Positions 21,488 through 33,009 of a stretch of 64,000 nt of DNA are shown piece by piece. Every line of letters begins with the position of its first letter. Position 1 is the stretch's first letter. The DNA lies in assembly GCA_026075535.2 (NCBI GenBank), contig AP026550.1, positions 5,642,001 to 5,706,000 on the forward strand, in the 5' to 3' direction. This DNA is from Tricholoma matsutake. Taxonomy: Eukaryota > Basidiomycota > Agaricomycetes > Agaricales > Tricholomataceae. A program made the position numbers and the translations under genes. Under the pieces are notes generated by a model, which was given only the letters and a program-made list of their open reading frames with translations, made no database searches and was not told where the DNA came from.

Positions 21488-23086
21488 ATGTCTTCCACAC
21501 CCGTGCATCTCCTAGTCATCATCCATGGCATGTGGGGCAACCCCAATCATTGCGCCGAGCTCGCTCGCATCGTGCGCGAAAGATATTCGGAGCCAAGTAC
21601 AGAAGGTGTCGAGCTTGATGTGTTGATTGCGAAAACGAACAGGGCAGAGTCAACACATGATGGAATTGACTGGGGTGGAGAACGAGTTGCTATGGAGGTG
21701 AAAACGTCCTCGTTTACGGACTGGCAATGACTGACAATGTTCTCAACAAAGGTGATGGATAGAATCCAGGACCTTGAAAGCAATGGAAAGGAGGTTACCA
21801 GATTTTCTGTCACAGGCTATAGCTTCGGGGGCCTTGTGGGCCGCTATCTCATAGGGTTTGTGCTTCTAATACCAGCATCGCCTTTCTACTTGCTTTAACA
21901 TGCATGCAGCATTCTCTACCAGCGAGGATTCTTCGAGACCGTCACTCCAGTCAATTTTCACACCATAGCCACACCCCACCTTGGCGTTCCACACTTTCCT
22001 AATATCTTTTCTGCTCTTCTTTCTTCGTGGGGCCCCCGGCTCTCTAGGACTGCCGAGCAATTTTACTGCGTCGATAAATATGGTCAGACTGGGAAACCGC
22101 TGCTGCAAGTCATGGCAGATCGAGGTGTGTCCATGTCTACCCTATCAAAGTTACTGCCTTCCTCAACTTCGCCAGAACGAATATTTTATCGGGCTCTCGC
22201 CTTGTTTCCACATATAACACTTTATGCAAATGCGTGAGTGTTGTATTCCATATTGTGAATGTCGACTGATCACCTTGACTGCAGCATCAATGATAGAACT
22301 GTGCCGTATGTCACAGCTGCAATAGATATAGAGAATCCATTCGCCGAGCACGAGACGAATGGCATTGAAGTGTATGTATCTGCTTTGTCCTTTACGACGT
22401 AGGAGCTCATACTCCACTGCAGAACATTTAACAAGGAGTATAGCCCCGTGATCGATGACTACACTCTTCCCGCTGTTCCCCCACCTTCACCCTCGAAACC
22501 CGTTATTTTATCCCCAAGCTGGTTCCGCAATCGCCGGAGGAAGCCACCGATTTTTTTACCTCCTATATTACAAGCTCGTTTTCCATTCAATATCGTACGT
22601 CGTCTGCCCGGAACATGCGTACTCTTTTCATGGAGGTTAATATTTCAGATGGTCTATGCCCTGCTGCCAGCTATAATACCTCTCGCCATCTCAATGCTTC
22701 TCATTTACTTGCCTTTCGGCGCATATCATTCCCGAGCTCGAATTCGCCTACTAGAGAAGGATGGTTCCTACAGTCAAAGGCTCATTAACGTCCTTGCAGA
22801 CCTCGACAAAAACGTCGAGGATACCGTTGCTGACATCATAGACAACACTGGTTCTGACCAATCTGACTCCTCCACCCAGGGGCCACAAGGAAAGTCAATA
22901 TTAACGCCTGTCCAATATCAAATTGCTGTATCACTCAACAAGTTGCCGATTACGAAACACCTCGCATACATTCAAAATATCAGTAACTCACATGCGGTTA
23001 TTGTGTGTCGAGACATCGCGCGTTTCGAAATACATCGTGCTGGAGAAGGAGTAGTGCGCCATTGGGCTGCGTCATTCAATCTGTAA
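21488..23086 (+). CDS. ROG1-like lipase / serine esterase (DUF676), 427 aa, 7 exons
   Basis: Introns at 21698-21751, 21856-21909, 22125-22175, 22234-22284, 22372-22422 and 22595-22648; the exons sum to 1284 nt. The start ATG 21488 is directly followed by the family N-terminus VHLLVIIHGMWGNPNHCAEL. The nucleophile elbow GYSFGG places the catalytic Ser at about residue 94. HTIATPHLGVP and the loop NDRTVPYVTAAI, which in this family contains the acidic triad member, follow. A single hydrophobic segment (about residues 283-307) suggests membrane anchoring. The catalytic His is probably in NSHAVIVCRD near the C-terminus. The family hydrolyses glycerolipids. The last intron is 54 nt and in frame, so reading through it would also be open. 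No damage seen. Confidence 0.9.
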
Positions 23087-24018
23087 TCCTTCTCCCTTTT
23101 GTAGATACTAGAAATCCAGATTCTATTGTACAATAGAGTAATGATACCCCGTGTTTTTTTAAGTACATATTGGCCTGACGAAGAAGATTGTGTTTCCCAT
23201 GTGGATATGGCCAAATGGATCAGATTTAATTGTTCATTTCAGGGCTGAAGGTGAGTTAAACTGGTAGCTACCAGAGTTGCTTGATGGGATATATTCCAGA
23301 TCGTTGATGAACATTATTTCTCTTCCAGTTCCTTGCACATTGCTCCTTTGTAACCTACTTTTCATGTAAACCCGGTAAGGCGATGATGATGACTCATCCG
23401 TAACCTGTTCGATCGCGTCATCGAGCCTGAAGCTGAAGCTTGAAGCTTGCAGGCCTGACAGTCGAAACAAAGACTTGGACCCTGCAGACAATTATCACCT
23501 CCTTGTCAAGAACGAGAAGAACGCGAATAATGGGACCTGGATGGAGTTGAATGCTTCTTTCACAGTCACAAAGGCTGTTTTCGACAATGGACGCCTCGTT
23601 TTTAAAAGGTGCATTGCACACTGCCAGCCTGCCAACATCCCCACAACACTTCTCTGTTTTCATTTCAGTCGCCGGTCGACCCCACTGTGTATCTACCTTC
23701 TAATCAGTCAGCATGGCGAGAAGAGTGTCCAACGTGGGTAGGATGAGAGATGTGAAGACTGCCAGCAAACAGTTGGTCTCAAACGTTAGTTGTAGGAGGA
23801 AGCCACGGCATGTGGACCGTGAGTTGATCGTGGGCTTGTCATTTAGATCTCCCTTGCTCAACTTACTTCATATACTTTAGGCGCGTTCGTCGCGACAGCC
23901 CGCTTAAATGCAAAGTATGGCAGGGTTTTCTTCCAGAAGAGAAAGGTGATGGAGACTGGTGAGTGTTCTTTTAATGCCATGAAGACCGGCGCCAACAAAT
24001 TTCCGGATAGTAACTAGG
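23087..24018. other. Gap with possible upstream exon(s) of the coiled-coil gene
   Basis: Between the lipase stop and the first confident exon of the next gene. A plausible small exon starts at ATG 23713 (MARRVSNVGRMRDVKTASKQ) with a GTGAGT donor at 23819, and a stretch at 23881-23956 ends at another GTGAGT. No single combination joins all pieces in frame, so these are left out of the gene model. Confidence 0.35.
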
Positions 24019-25992
24019 ATGCATATGGCATGCGAGGAACCCAAACCACCACTAGGGAAATACGCCGAACCCTATGTAGAATTGACTTTAAGCAAGATGG
24101 TATATATTGCACCTCTTTTTCTAGTTCGGAGCAACGTATAAAGTGCATGGTTTACAGGTCGAAGCGGGCTACATTACTATGAACGACTGGGAAGACATGA
24201 TTCAAATCACTCCACGAGCAGCAAAGATGTAAGATCAATTGCCTTTTCTCCAGACACACTGAGCTCCATGTCTTTCCAGGATGCGGACGATTGATGATCT
24301 CATGAAAGCAAGGCAGTTTAGCTCGCTTTTGGAGAAACTGAATGCTCACTGTGACCATTTCCGACAACGGGTTGGGACTGCACCTTGTCAAACTATGAAG
24401 GGGGTGAGTACTTAGACATGTGCTCACTTCAAGTGCACAATCTTTGACACCAATCTGGAACACAGCTCAAAGCGCAGATTGAGCACTTGGAGCAACGTTG
24501 GACAGATCACAAGCGGGTCTGTCCTATAGCTCGTGAGGACTCCGTGTCTTCTAACTCGTCTTCGCTGGCGAACGAAGAAACCACACACCCAACTTCTGGC
24601 GCCGATGATGTTGACATGGATGAAGAGCAGCCGATTTCTTCCGCACCATCCACTCCAGCCGAGCAGACAAGTTCATTGACTCCATCGTCTCCAACCCAGT
24701 GCCATTCACCACCCAGGCTTCCTGATATGGAAATCGACGAGCCGATAGTGGGACCTTCAATCTCAATGGCTGCTACGTAAGTCGTCCCGAGATTATCCTA
24801 CCCCATCATCGCTAACCATATAGTTTTACAGAAATGCCACTCCGGCTCGGAAGTCGACTTTGACTGACCCTACAATCGCCTACCTGACACCAGTGACCCT
24901 ACCTCGCAGGCGAGAAGGAACTCGTAACACCTTGTCTCCCCCACCTTCGCCTTCACTTCACAGGTCATTCTCTCTTGTTCACGATGACGATGCTGCCGCT
25001 GGAATGGATATCGACGATGACTCAAATTCTTCATCGTCTGGTGGCTCTCCGCAAACGATCACACCTGTGAATTTTAAAAGGCGGGATGCGCTGCGTTCGC
25101 TAACTCACCATCTTCTAGGCACCCGTAGGGATGTTCGTGCAGCACCAAGATCAGGTATTATTTATGGCTGCCCTGGATCATGGTTATGATTGACTTACGT
25201 TCCCTGATGATTTGTTTAGCACCATGACCTTGAGGAACAGATCAGGCATCTGCAGCAGCAGCTCGCAGCAAAGGCCGAGAACGAGAAAGAGATGACCCGA
25301 AATATGGATAAGTTAAAACGCGACATAGCAGCGGACGTGAGTCGCTTCCGTCATGATACGTATCAAAGGAAATGACACTATCTTCTAGAGCATATTGGCA
25401 CAGCGTCGCCTGGACGAACAGAATCAAAAGCTGCATGCGGTAATTCCCTTTGGTGTATCTCTTAAGTTGTAATGCTGATGATTTTCTTGCCTGCCTGCAG
25501 CTTCAAGTCAAATTAGAGACGGTAGTGAGTAAGTTGTACCACTCGGAGCTGTGGCGTAAACAAGTGAATTCGTCATTCAGTTCTCGCATTCATGTTGGAC
25601 TCACCGTTTTGCAGGTATTGGCCAAAATACATAATCTCGAAAACAAGTACCATCTCCTCCACGACCAGGTTAGTTCTTTCGACAGGTGGATCGCTGCTTC
25701 TTAAAGTCTTTGAATTTTTTATTAGGGCTGCGCGGAGGCGCGAGCGTCTGCAGCTACGATCCGACAACTTCAAATTGAAAAAAAGCAGGTGGAGGAACTT
25801 GCTGAACAACATGATCGGGCGAAGAGACAATTGGAGGAGGAGGTGAAGCGGACAAACGAAAAACTGGATAAAAACACGAGGCAACTTCAGCGCATGCGTG
25901 ACCTTGCTGAGGAACTTAGCATCGCGGTACTTGTGCTCAAGTTGTCTTGTTATGCAGAGATCCTAACTTGTTCTGACTAGGCTCAAGAATAA
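24019..25992 (+). CDS. Ser/Asp-rich protein with C-terminal coiled coil
   Basis: The first confident exon begins at ATG 24019 (CEEPKPPLGKYAEPYVELTL). Introns lie at 24100-24157, 24229-24279, 24404-24465, 24777-24831, 25155-25219, 25337-25388, 25440-25500, 25525-25614, 25669-25725 and 25927-25980. Stop TAA is at 25990-25992. The N-terminal part contains GYITMNDWEDMIQITPRAAK, the middle is low-complexity Ser/Pro/Asp, and the last five exons form a long heptad-like coiled coil (LEEQIRHLQQQLAAKAENEK, VEELAEQHDRAKRQLEEEV). I recognise no named family. The join 25154/25220 is out of phase with the best splice sites; a donor a few bases upstream would be needed. Upstream exons may exist. The run of small exons with good sites makes it a real gene despite that uncertainty. 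Confidence 0.6.
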
Positions 25993-26356
25993 ATCTAACG
26001 CCACAGCATGAGATGTTATTCGACAACGTTCGTGCTAGCCGACACAATCCATTGCTTTGCACATTGGATGTCGCGTGAGCAGATCTCTCCCGGGAATTCA
26101 CGTCCAAGCGAGGTAGCTACCGTACTAGTAGCTTCGCCTTCTTACTTGTGCAAGTCAAGAATGCAATCAGTTAATCGAGTACAAGTGAAGAATTATTTAG
26201 CGGATGTAATGTACGAAGTAGATACATTTCTAAGTTCGATTGAGATGCATAGCGACCTTTAAGCGACCTGCCGCCGGGCGCTGTCTATAATACTAAGTAC
26301 CAGTCCGTTCTTGTAATTGCAATTGTCTATATTAGTAGTGTTCGGTCGTGGCATGA
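25993..26356. other. Convergent 3' intergenic gap, nothing recognised
   Basis: Lies between the stop of the coiled-coil gene (plus) and that of the 74-aa gene (minus). No frame, repeat or RNA gene supported. Confidence 0.5.
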
Positions 26357-26639
26357 TTACGAGAGCATAGTGCTGCGTCTGTTTGCGGTGACAATGACGA
26401 AGTCCTTTTGGAAGCATGAAAGGCGTTGGTGTTTGCGCGAAGCGCGAGTAACAACCTTCCATATGCTGACGATACGTCGCTCAATGCGTTTGGACCTTGG
26501 AATAGGTCGACTGTGAGCGAGTGGACTATAGAAGGAAGGTCAGATGAAGACACATATGTGAGTGGTACAGCTAATCGACTAACCGATCCGTCTCGCCTTC
26601 CGTGAAGAGAAACTGAGGGTAGCGTGTAATTGTTGACAT
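26357..26639 (-). CDS. Small basic protein, 74 aa, two exons
   Basis: Start ATG at 26639, exon 26639-26584, intron 26583-26526 (58 nt, GTTAGT to TATAG), exon 26525-26357, stop TAA. The lengths give 225 nt, in frame. The ATG is the first one downstream of a TATAAAG box at 26785-26779. The product begins MSTITRYPQFLFTEGETD, and its second exon is rich in Arg, Lys and Ser (RPIPRSKRIERRIVSIWK). No family recognised. The 188-codon unspliced frame over the same place reads through the intron and is rejected. Confidence 0.45.
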
Positions 26640-27164
26640 TGTTGGAAGATAGCAATATATTGAGACAAGAATGTAGTATGCGTGAGTAGTAAAGAACGTG
26701 AGGCAGAAAGTCTTGCAGAGCAGTTGTTGGTACAGAGTGGATACTGGTTGTAGTTCTTGAGGGACAGAAGGGATCCCCCTTTATAGCCGGATGAGAATGT
26801 ACGGGAACAACAATGGCCTTCTCGAACATTGTCCTGCTTAACACCCCAAGGGAAAACAAAGCAGTTGCCAGCGACACCATCGAACGCGCACAATGCACAT
26901 TGTCTCAGTCCAGCTCATTGTCTATGAGCATGTCAACAAGTCATAACATTCTTCATGGTGCTTCGGACTTATGTCAATTGTGCCATTCTCGCCCAGCTTG
27001 AAGATTTAGGTTACACTCAGATTTGTGGGCAGCATAGTATTGAAAGCGGTTCCCATGTCAAGCATTAGTAAGTCGACCATTACAACGAGTCCCCTTGCAC
27101 ATAGCATAGCATAGGTTGCATCTTCATTGTTCGTTATAACTGTCTACCAACCAGGTGGCCTGCA
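26640..27164. promoter_or_regulatory. Promoter of the 74-aa gene with TATA box; rest unassigned
   Basis: On the minus strand TATAAAGGGGG sits at 26785-26775, about 140 nt upstream of the first ATG. The remainder up to the PIF1 stop codon holds no recognised gene. Confidence 0.5.
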
Positions 27165-29530
27165 CTAGGCGGTCGACCTATCTCCTTCAATGGTTTCCAA
27201 AGTTTTGCTCCATTCCGCGACTTTAGGATGTGCCTGGACCTATGCACAAAATGTTCACAACTCAGTGGATGTATACGAAAAATGATACAAGCAAACCAAC
27301 CTTTTTCGGGTCAAAATTGAGAACTTGGAGACCGTCGAGGGAAGTGGCACGAGAGAGGGCGACGTATGCTTGGCCTACGCAGAAATGTTAGGTGGGGTGA
27401 GAAAGGCAAACGAGCATACACACCCTTCTCGAAAACCTTCCCCAAATCGACTTTCACGCGCTCGAGTGTCTGTCCTTGTGATTTATGAATACTCATTGCC
27501 CACGACAGGATAAGCGGGAGCTAGAAGGATATGCTCAGACATCTTCTTTATACGATAGGGAGAGGAGAAGACAACTACCCACCTGAGTACGTGATACCTG
27601 CACCTCTCCGTTCGGCAACTCCACTTTCCATACCTCCGACAACACCAAACACGTCCTTTTTCCTCCATTCGGTAGCAAAAACTCCACCACAGGATACATT
27701 TTCACCGTGGCCGCCGTCGACGCGCCTCCTTTCTTCCCAGCAGTCCCCACCGATGGCCCAGATCCAATCGGGGGGCCCGACTCACCAAAAGCATCATCGA
27801 TATCCAACTCTGTGCCATACACTGCTGGATCAACAAAACGCACAATGCGTCCCATGCTGCCGTTTACTAGAGTATCATCGACGTTCTTAATGAGCATAAC
27901 TTGCGCGTCGACGCGAAGCGAGAGCTTCTGTGGCGCCATGAAGTTGGCAAGCATCTTCTGACGTTGCGTTTCATCTGTGATGAGCCCTCCGTCCAAGCCG
28001 GTGAAAACTTCCTGTTGAGTCTGCAGGCGACTGATCCGCGTTGAGTTCGAGCGATCCACATCCTCCCTTCGAGGAAATCTGTAAATGCGGTGGTTAAAGT
28101 CTAACTCGAGTAAAGAAAAATGTGGCGCATACAATTCGGTAGCGTCCAAACCATCCTCATACTGGATGGCTCGAGAAAGGCTCTTGAACTTGGCGATGGA
28201 TTTAGGCGTCAATCGTCCAAATCGCATCTCATTCAGCATATCAACAAATTCTATATTTGAACGCTCAGGCGCTAGATGACCATGAAACGGCGAAGCGCAC
28301 CCTGGTCCTTCTGCCTGAACACCTTCGAAAGATTGTAGGTATGCTGAATCGTTTCACGCCATAAGTCTGCCTCAAATGCAAATTTGACCTGGGCGCCATT
28401 CTTTCCGACCGGAGGTAATTGGAAGAAGTCTCCCGTGACGATAACCTACAAAAGGTCAGGTTTGGACGCATACATGAAAAAAGAGGGAACCTGTATTCCT
28501 CCGAATGGTTCTATCTTCTTTCTCAACATGCTTCCTATCTTCGACAGCTTGTCAAATAAATCTCCATCGACCATGGATACTAGAAGTACGTCGTGAACGC
28601 TGAGGCATGAAAGAAAGCGTGAATTATTACGCACCTTCATCGATGATAAGAACCTTAGTCCTCTGCCACCTCACGAAAGCCTTTTTGTTCTTGCGAATTT
28701 TCGAAGCAAGGTCTTCCGCGCTCTCGATTCCAAGTCCTATCCCCGCAAATGAGTGGATAGTGACTCCGCCAATGTTACAAGCAGCTATCCCTAGGGTAGA
28801 CATAAACATACAATTTGGGTTGGAAAACTGGATGGTCACGAACCTGTCGATGCGGTGATTGCGACAGCATCAGGTGATTTTACATTCTTCCTGCGGAGAG
28901 TTTTTATGATCTCGCGAAGAAGGACGGACTTGCCAGTTCCTTCAGAATACAAAAGAAATTCGCGGTGTTTGAGAAAATAATGGTACTATATGCGCATATG
29001 GACTGACCAGCACTGCCAGTATAGAAGATACTATGTCCGTCTTTGACCAATTGAAGAATCTGGGTTTGTTCCTGGCTCAGGAACACGGGCGATATTTTCG
29101 GTTTTGCGGCAGGTAAGGTGGACGATGATGAAAGCGGGGGCACGGAAGGCAAACTTGGATTGACAGTTCTCTTACTGTCAGTATTGTTCCAGCTGGATGA
29201 TGATCTCGATCTCGAGCTCAAGCTCGGCGCAGACAAAGAGTCGTTTTCACGCCAACCGGGTGGTAATTGCCTGGGCTTTTTGGTGGCAATAACTGCATCA
29301 GTCTCGGGGCTGGGCCGCTTGTTGACAGTTCTAGAGTCCACAAGCGCGGTGGGACGCGAAGGTGGTGCAGAAATTTCTGCCAACGCATCTTGTATGGCTT
29401 TCAGACGGTCTGGATGCTTTGGGGGCTGCTGTTGGGGTGTGGGTGGCCAATATATCTCCTGTGATGACGCAGAACCTTCAGAAAAATCGCGTTTGAGGGT
29501 GCGCAATCCTGACTGGGCAGTCTTGCTCAT
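27165..29530 (-). CDS. PIF1: PIF1-family DNA helicase, 622 aa, 10 exons
   Basis: Exons 29530-29008, 28939-28844, 28790-28635, 28579-28491, 28445-28301, 28250-28133, 28078-27583, 27520-27424, 27374-27301 and 27239-27165; the total of 1869 nt is in frame. The N-terminal 165 residues are disordered, Ser/Pro-rich. The helicase core starts with [13 protein letters not shown], Walker A GSAGTGKS (split by intron 1), [32 protein letters not shown] and Walker [45 protein letters not shown], the motif [13 protein letters not shown] and [18 protein letters not shown] follow. PIF1 is a 5'-3' superfamily 1B helicase acting in telomere maintenance, G-quadruplex unwinding and mitochondrial DNA. The ATG at 29530 was chosen because upstream in-frame sequence has no ATG. 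All introns are 45-68 nt. No damage; this is a host gene, not a Helitron. Confidence 0.93.
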
Positions 29531-29706
29531 TGTGGGGCACGGCGAAGGGGAAATATTGGTCGTCGAATCTGTCACACCACGTGACGTCAACGTGATCGCG
29601 TCTTTCTCACGATTGGGGCATAATCAAATAATTGAATGAGCATGACAGGCACGATAAGGCTCCAACCATAGTATACTTATTACACTTACACTCACATCGG
29701 GAACAA

Positions 29707-29879
29707 CAAGTTTTCAGATCAACTGAAAACTTTGCTGAAAATAATAGTTTCAGTGATGTGAAAATTGGACCATTTCGGGCTAGGAAAAACCTTGTTTCGG
29801 TCCGCCCAAAATATTTAGTTTCAGTCACTTTACTGAAACCATAATTTTCAACACAAACTTCAGCTGACCTGAAAACCTG
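29707..29879. mobile_element. MITE-like palindromic element, 173 bp
   Basis: The left arm CAAGTTTTCAGATCAACTGA and the reverse complement of the right end, CAGGTTTTCAGGTCAGCTGA, match with three differences, and similarity continues for about 60 bp in each arm (CTGAAAATAATAGTTTCAGT on the left, TTGAAAATTATGGTTTCAGT on the right). No coding capacity. A target duplication was not clear. Confidence 0.65.
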
Positions 29880-30440
29880 TTCGTCTGATATTTTCATAAT
29901 GCATAATGTAATGATGCATAATTCTCAATAGTAATGCATGGCTTTTGGACTGGAACCACTGTGGAATGCAGGGAGATGGGCTCCACAATGCATATTGAAT
30001 AATGTGTAGGCAGTTGGAAGGGAGTGTGGACTCCCAACACTCAAGAAGAGGAAAATGAGATGAAACTGGTATGAATTCAAGAGGTGATAGATAATACAAA
30101 CAATTGTGTGATAATCAAGAACTAGCTACATGTGATATATGGGTGACTGTGATGGAGGTACAGTTGATTATTTCATGATGCATTGTATCATAATGCATAA
30201 CTCTCATACTGCATAGGATTTTTGTTGGAACCACGATGGGACACAGGTAAATGGGCTCCATAATGCATAGGTCTTGGAGGGCCCATTATGCAATATGACA
30301 TGACCAAAATAGGGAAGTGGGCTTGGAAACAGGGCCCCCCACCCTGCTCGGGCCACTGTACAGTGGACATTGTCTGTCAAACATTACATTTGAGTTGTAT
30401 GATAGTAATATATACACTGTAGCATCCCCCACTCGCCACT
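29880..30440. repeat. AT-rich flank with two imperfect copies of an ATAATGCAT-bounded module
   Basis: About 29896-29995 and 30186-30275 share the order TCATAATGCATAA, TCTCA, AATGCAT or TGCATAGG, TTTTTGTTGGAACCAC-like, ATGGGCTCCA, AATGCAT. ACTGTACAGT follows at 30355. These may be the 5' non-coding end of the pogo-type element that follows. No gene seen. Confidence 0.45.
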
Positions 30441-32460
30441 ATGACTGGTCCTGAATGTACACGCAAACCTCGTGAGAAGCCAGCACCCTACACTCACCAG
30501 CCAAGAACCAAAAACGACAAAAATGCACCAAAGACTTCAGCAAAACCAGTTGAAAGCCACCATCACGAGAATCTCACATTGCATGACTGGAAAACTGTGT
30601 ATGCTTTCATTGATGCACATCCAGTGATGTTCCAGGGACAGGTCATCGACTATTTCAAGACCAAACAGGATGGTGCATTGATTTTTACACAGTCCACACT
30701 GTCCCAAAAGGAACTGATCTGATCTTGAGGCATGCACAGATTCATATCTGAGTGCACTGTCATCCAAACACCCTCGTGTTGTCACATGGCCTGATGTCGA
30801 GAAAGCTCTGATATTGTGGGTGCGACACATGGAAGTGAAAGGGGAGACGGTCAATGGCCCAATGCTTCATGAAAAAAGAGCTCAATTTGAGAAGGCATTT
30901 GATGTTCCACAGGAGGAGCAGCTCATAGGTGATGGATGGGTGCCCGCATTCTGTGCAGCATACAAGATGAAAGAGTATCGGAGGCATGGGGAAGCTGGGT
31001 CTGTTGACCTTGAGGCCATGGAAGTTGAACGACAATGTGTACAAGGTGTTCTGATGAAGTTTGCTCCATGCGACCAGTTCAATGTCAATGAGATGGGATT
31101 TTTTGCCTTGTGAGCAACATTGTTAATTGAGGGCCTAGATTGATGCCTAACAATTTTTTAGCACACCCCCTGATTGTGGATTGGCAACGAAGCAAATGAG
31201 TGGAAAGAAGAAAGAAAAGTTTCGAATCACCATTGCCTTTGCATGTAACACAGATGGGAGTGAGAAATTACCACCCATCTACATTGGCAAATCCAAAAAA
31301 CCACGTTGCTTCAAGAAGGAGTCACCAGAGAAACAAGGATTTTACTATTGCAACAACAAAACAGCATGGATGACATCCGAGATCTTTGAAGAGTGAGCTT
31401 ATTGTTTTATAGGGTGCAGGATGTGACATGTGACATGAATTTCAGGTGGATAAAGAATGTGGATGTCAAGATGCGAACCCAGAACAGGCACATTTGTCTG
31501 CTGGCCAACAATTTTTCAGGCCACAACATTTCATATGAGCCTTGCAACATTCAGCTGGAGTTCTTTGAGCCAAATATGATGTTGTATGTTCAACCACTTG
31601 ATGCCAGCATCATATGGTGCTTCAAAGTGCATTATCGGCATGAATTTTGTTTGTGGGTGCTTGATCTCAATGATTTGGGAGAGGCGAACATCTACAAAAT
31701 CAACATTCTTGAAGGGATGTTGTTAGCAAAATCAGCTTGGGCTGCAATCATGGACACAACAATTCAGAATTGTTGGGATCATACCCAGATTCAACCGTAT
31801 GTGTCATATTTCAAGACCAGCCACATCATCACTCACTCAGGTACACAGTGTTGAAAAAGCATCAGATACCACAATGGAAGAATCATCCGTCCACTCCAAT
31901 CCTGCAGCCTGGAACATCATATGAGAGTTTGCAACCATGGAAATGACCATTCCACAGGTAGAAAAGCAACTCACCGATCTTTTGGGCAATTGATACAACG
32001 ACAAGGACTGGCATCCAGCCATTGATGCTGTGAATAATGCTGAGGGTGATGTGACAGCCACACTGAAAGCTGTGCAGGAACTCACTTTGACAAGTCATCT
32101 TCCATGCTTAACAATCTGAATCCCTGCTCGACCCAACAAAGTGCCTACCCCACAACTCCAGTCAGTGGAGGCTGATCTGATGAATGCTGTCCAGGAGCTC
32201 AAGAAGCGAAACCAAATCTATGGGGAGCCGCTGACATTAGAAGAACTTGTCAATCTGATTGAAGAAATGTGAGACAGCAATTCACCAAAAGAATTTGATG
32301 GGGATACTAAAATTGTTGCAGAGATAAAACACCAGATGGCAGTTGAATGAGGCAAGATTATTAATGTAGCTGACAATGATGATGAGGATGATGAGGAAGA
32401 CAATGATAAGGATCTCCCTGTGAGCACTGCTGAGATTTTGCAATTGTGCAAGCATTGAAA
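30441..32460 (+). pseudogene. Pogo/Tigger-type (DDE_1) transposase, decayed
   Basis: Begins MTGPECTRKPREKPAPYTHQ, then a helix-turn-helix DNA-binding part (LHDWKTVYAFID, LSQKEL, WPDVEKALILWVRHME) with a frameshift and stops near 30715-30790. The DDE domain follows: FNVNEMGFF near 31080, an intron 31109-31162, CGLATKQMSGKKKEKFRITI, PPIYIGKSKKPRCF and AWMTSEIFEEW across a second intron (31394-31445). LLANNFSGHNI and YVQPLDASIIWCFK come next, then a degraded acidic tail (DDEDDEEDNDKD). Two catalytic Asp positions are Asn here (NEMG for DETG; ANN for VDN). It cannot be active. Confidence 0.8.
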
Positions 32461-33009
32461 GGCTGTGTTTCAAACATGGGGCAGGGGAATCTTCTTCAGA
32501 ATTGCCAAAGCACTTATGGTGTTTCAGGGCTCATTTACTACATGCAGAGCTCAAAAATGCAAAGCAGACCACTCTGGACTGGATAGATTCTTTGTGAAGT
32601 AGCAGTTGTATGCAGCAGTATTAGCCAATCAATTACTTGTCACAACTCAGGGTAGGGTCACAATGTCACAAAATGTGACCCATACTGTACTGCATAATTG
32701 TCATAATGCATGACTCAGGGGCCAGTCCCAAGGATATGCATTATGAGATAGTCAACTGTATCATGATTGCAAGACTTGTAAGAGAGGAATCTCTTATACT
32801 CCCTCAGTGTCCAAAAAATTGTCAGCTCTCCCAGGTTGAACTTTCCCAAGATGCAAGAGCCTTGGTGTCCAATACTTCTGATCAGGGTAGCCACAGGTCA
32901 GATTTGGGACTGTAGCCAAGCCATCCTACAAGATATTGCCTACCACATCCACGAGGTCTCTCATCTAGGATGTGGTCTATGAAGTATTTGGTTGAGCCTT
33001 CCTCTGTGA
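32461..33009. other. Non-coding stretch with a short hairpin
   Basis: Holds a hairpin GGGTCACA / TGTGACCC near 32655-32681 and further ATAATGCAT motifs like those at 29.9 kb, so it may be the 3' end of the pogo-type element. Otherwise nothing recognised. Confidence 0.4.

Noticed and set aside
26332..26898. 188-codon minus ORF
   Set aside because: It reads through a well-formed intron and starts upstream of the TATA box; the spliced 74-aa model fits better.
27165..29530. Helitron helicase
   Set aside because: The PIF1 gene is intact, with host-type introns and no Rep/HUH domain or Helitron ends nearby.
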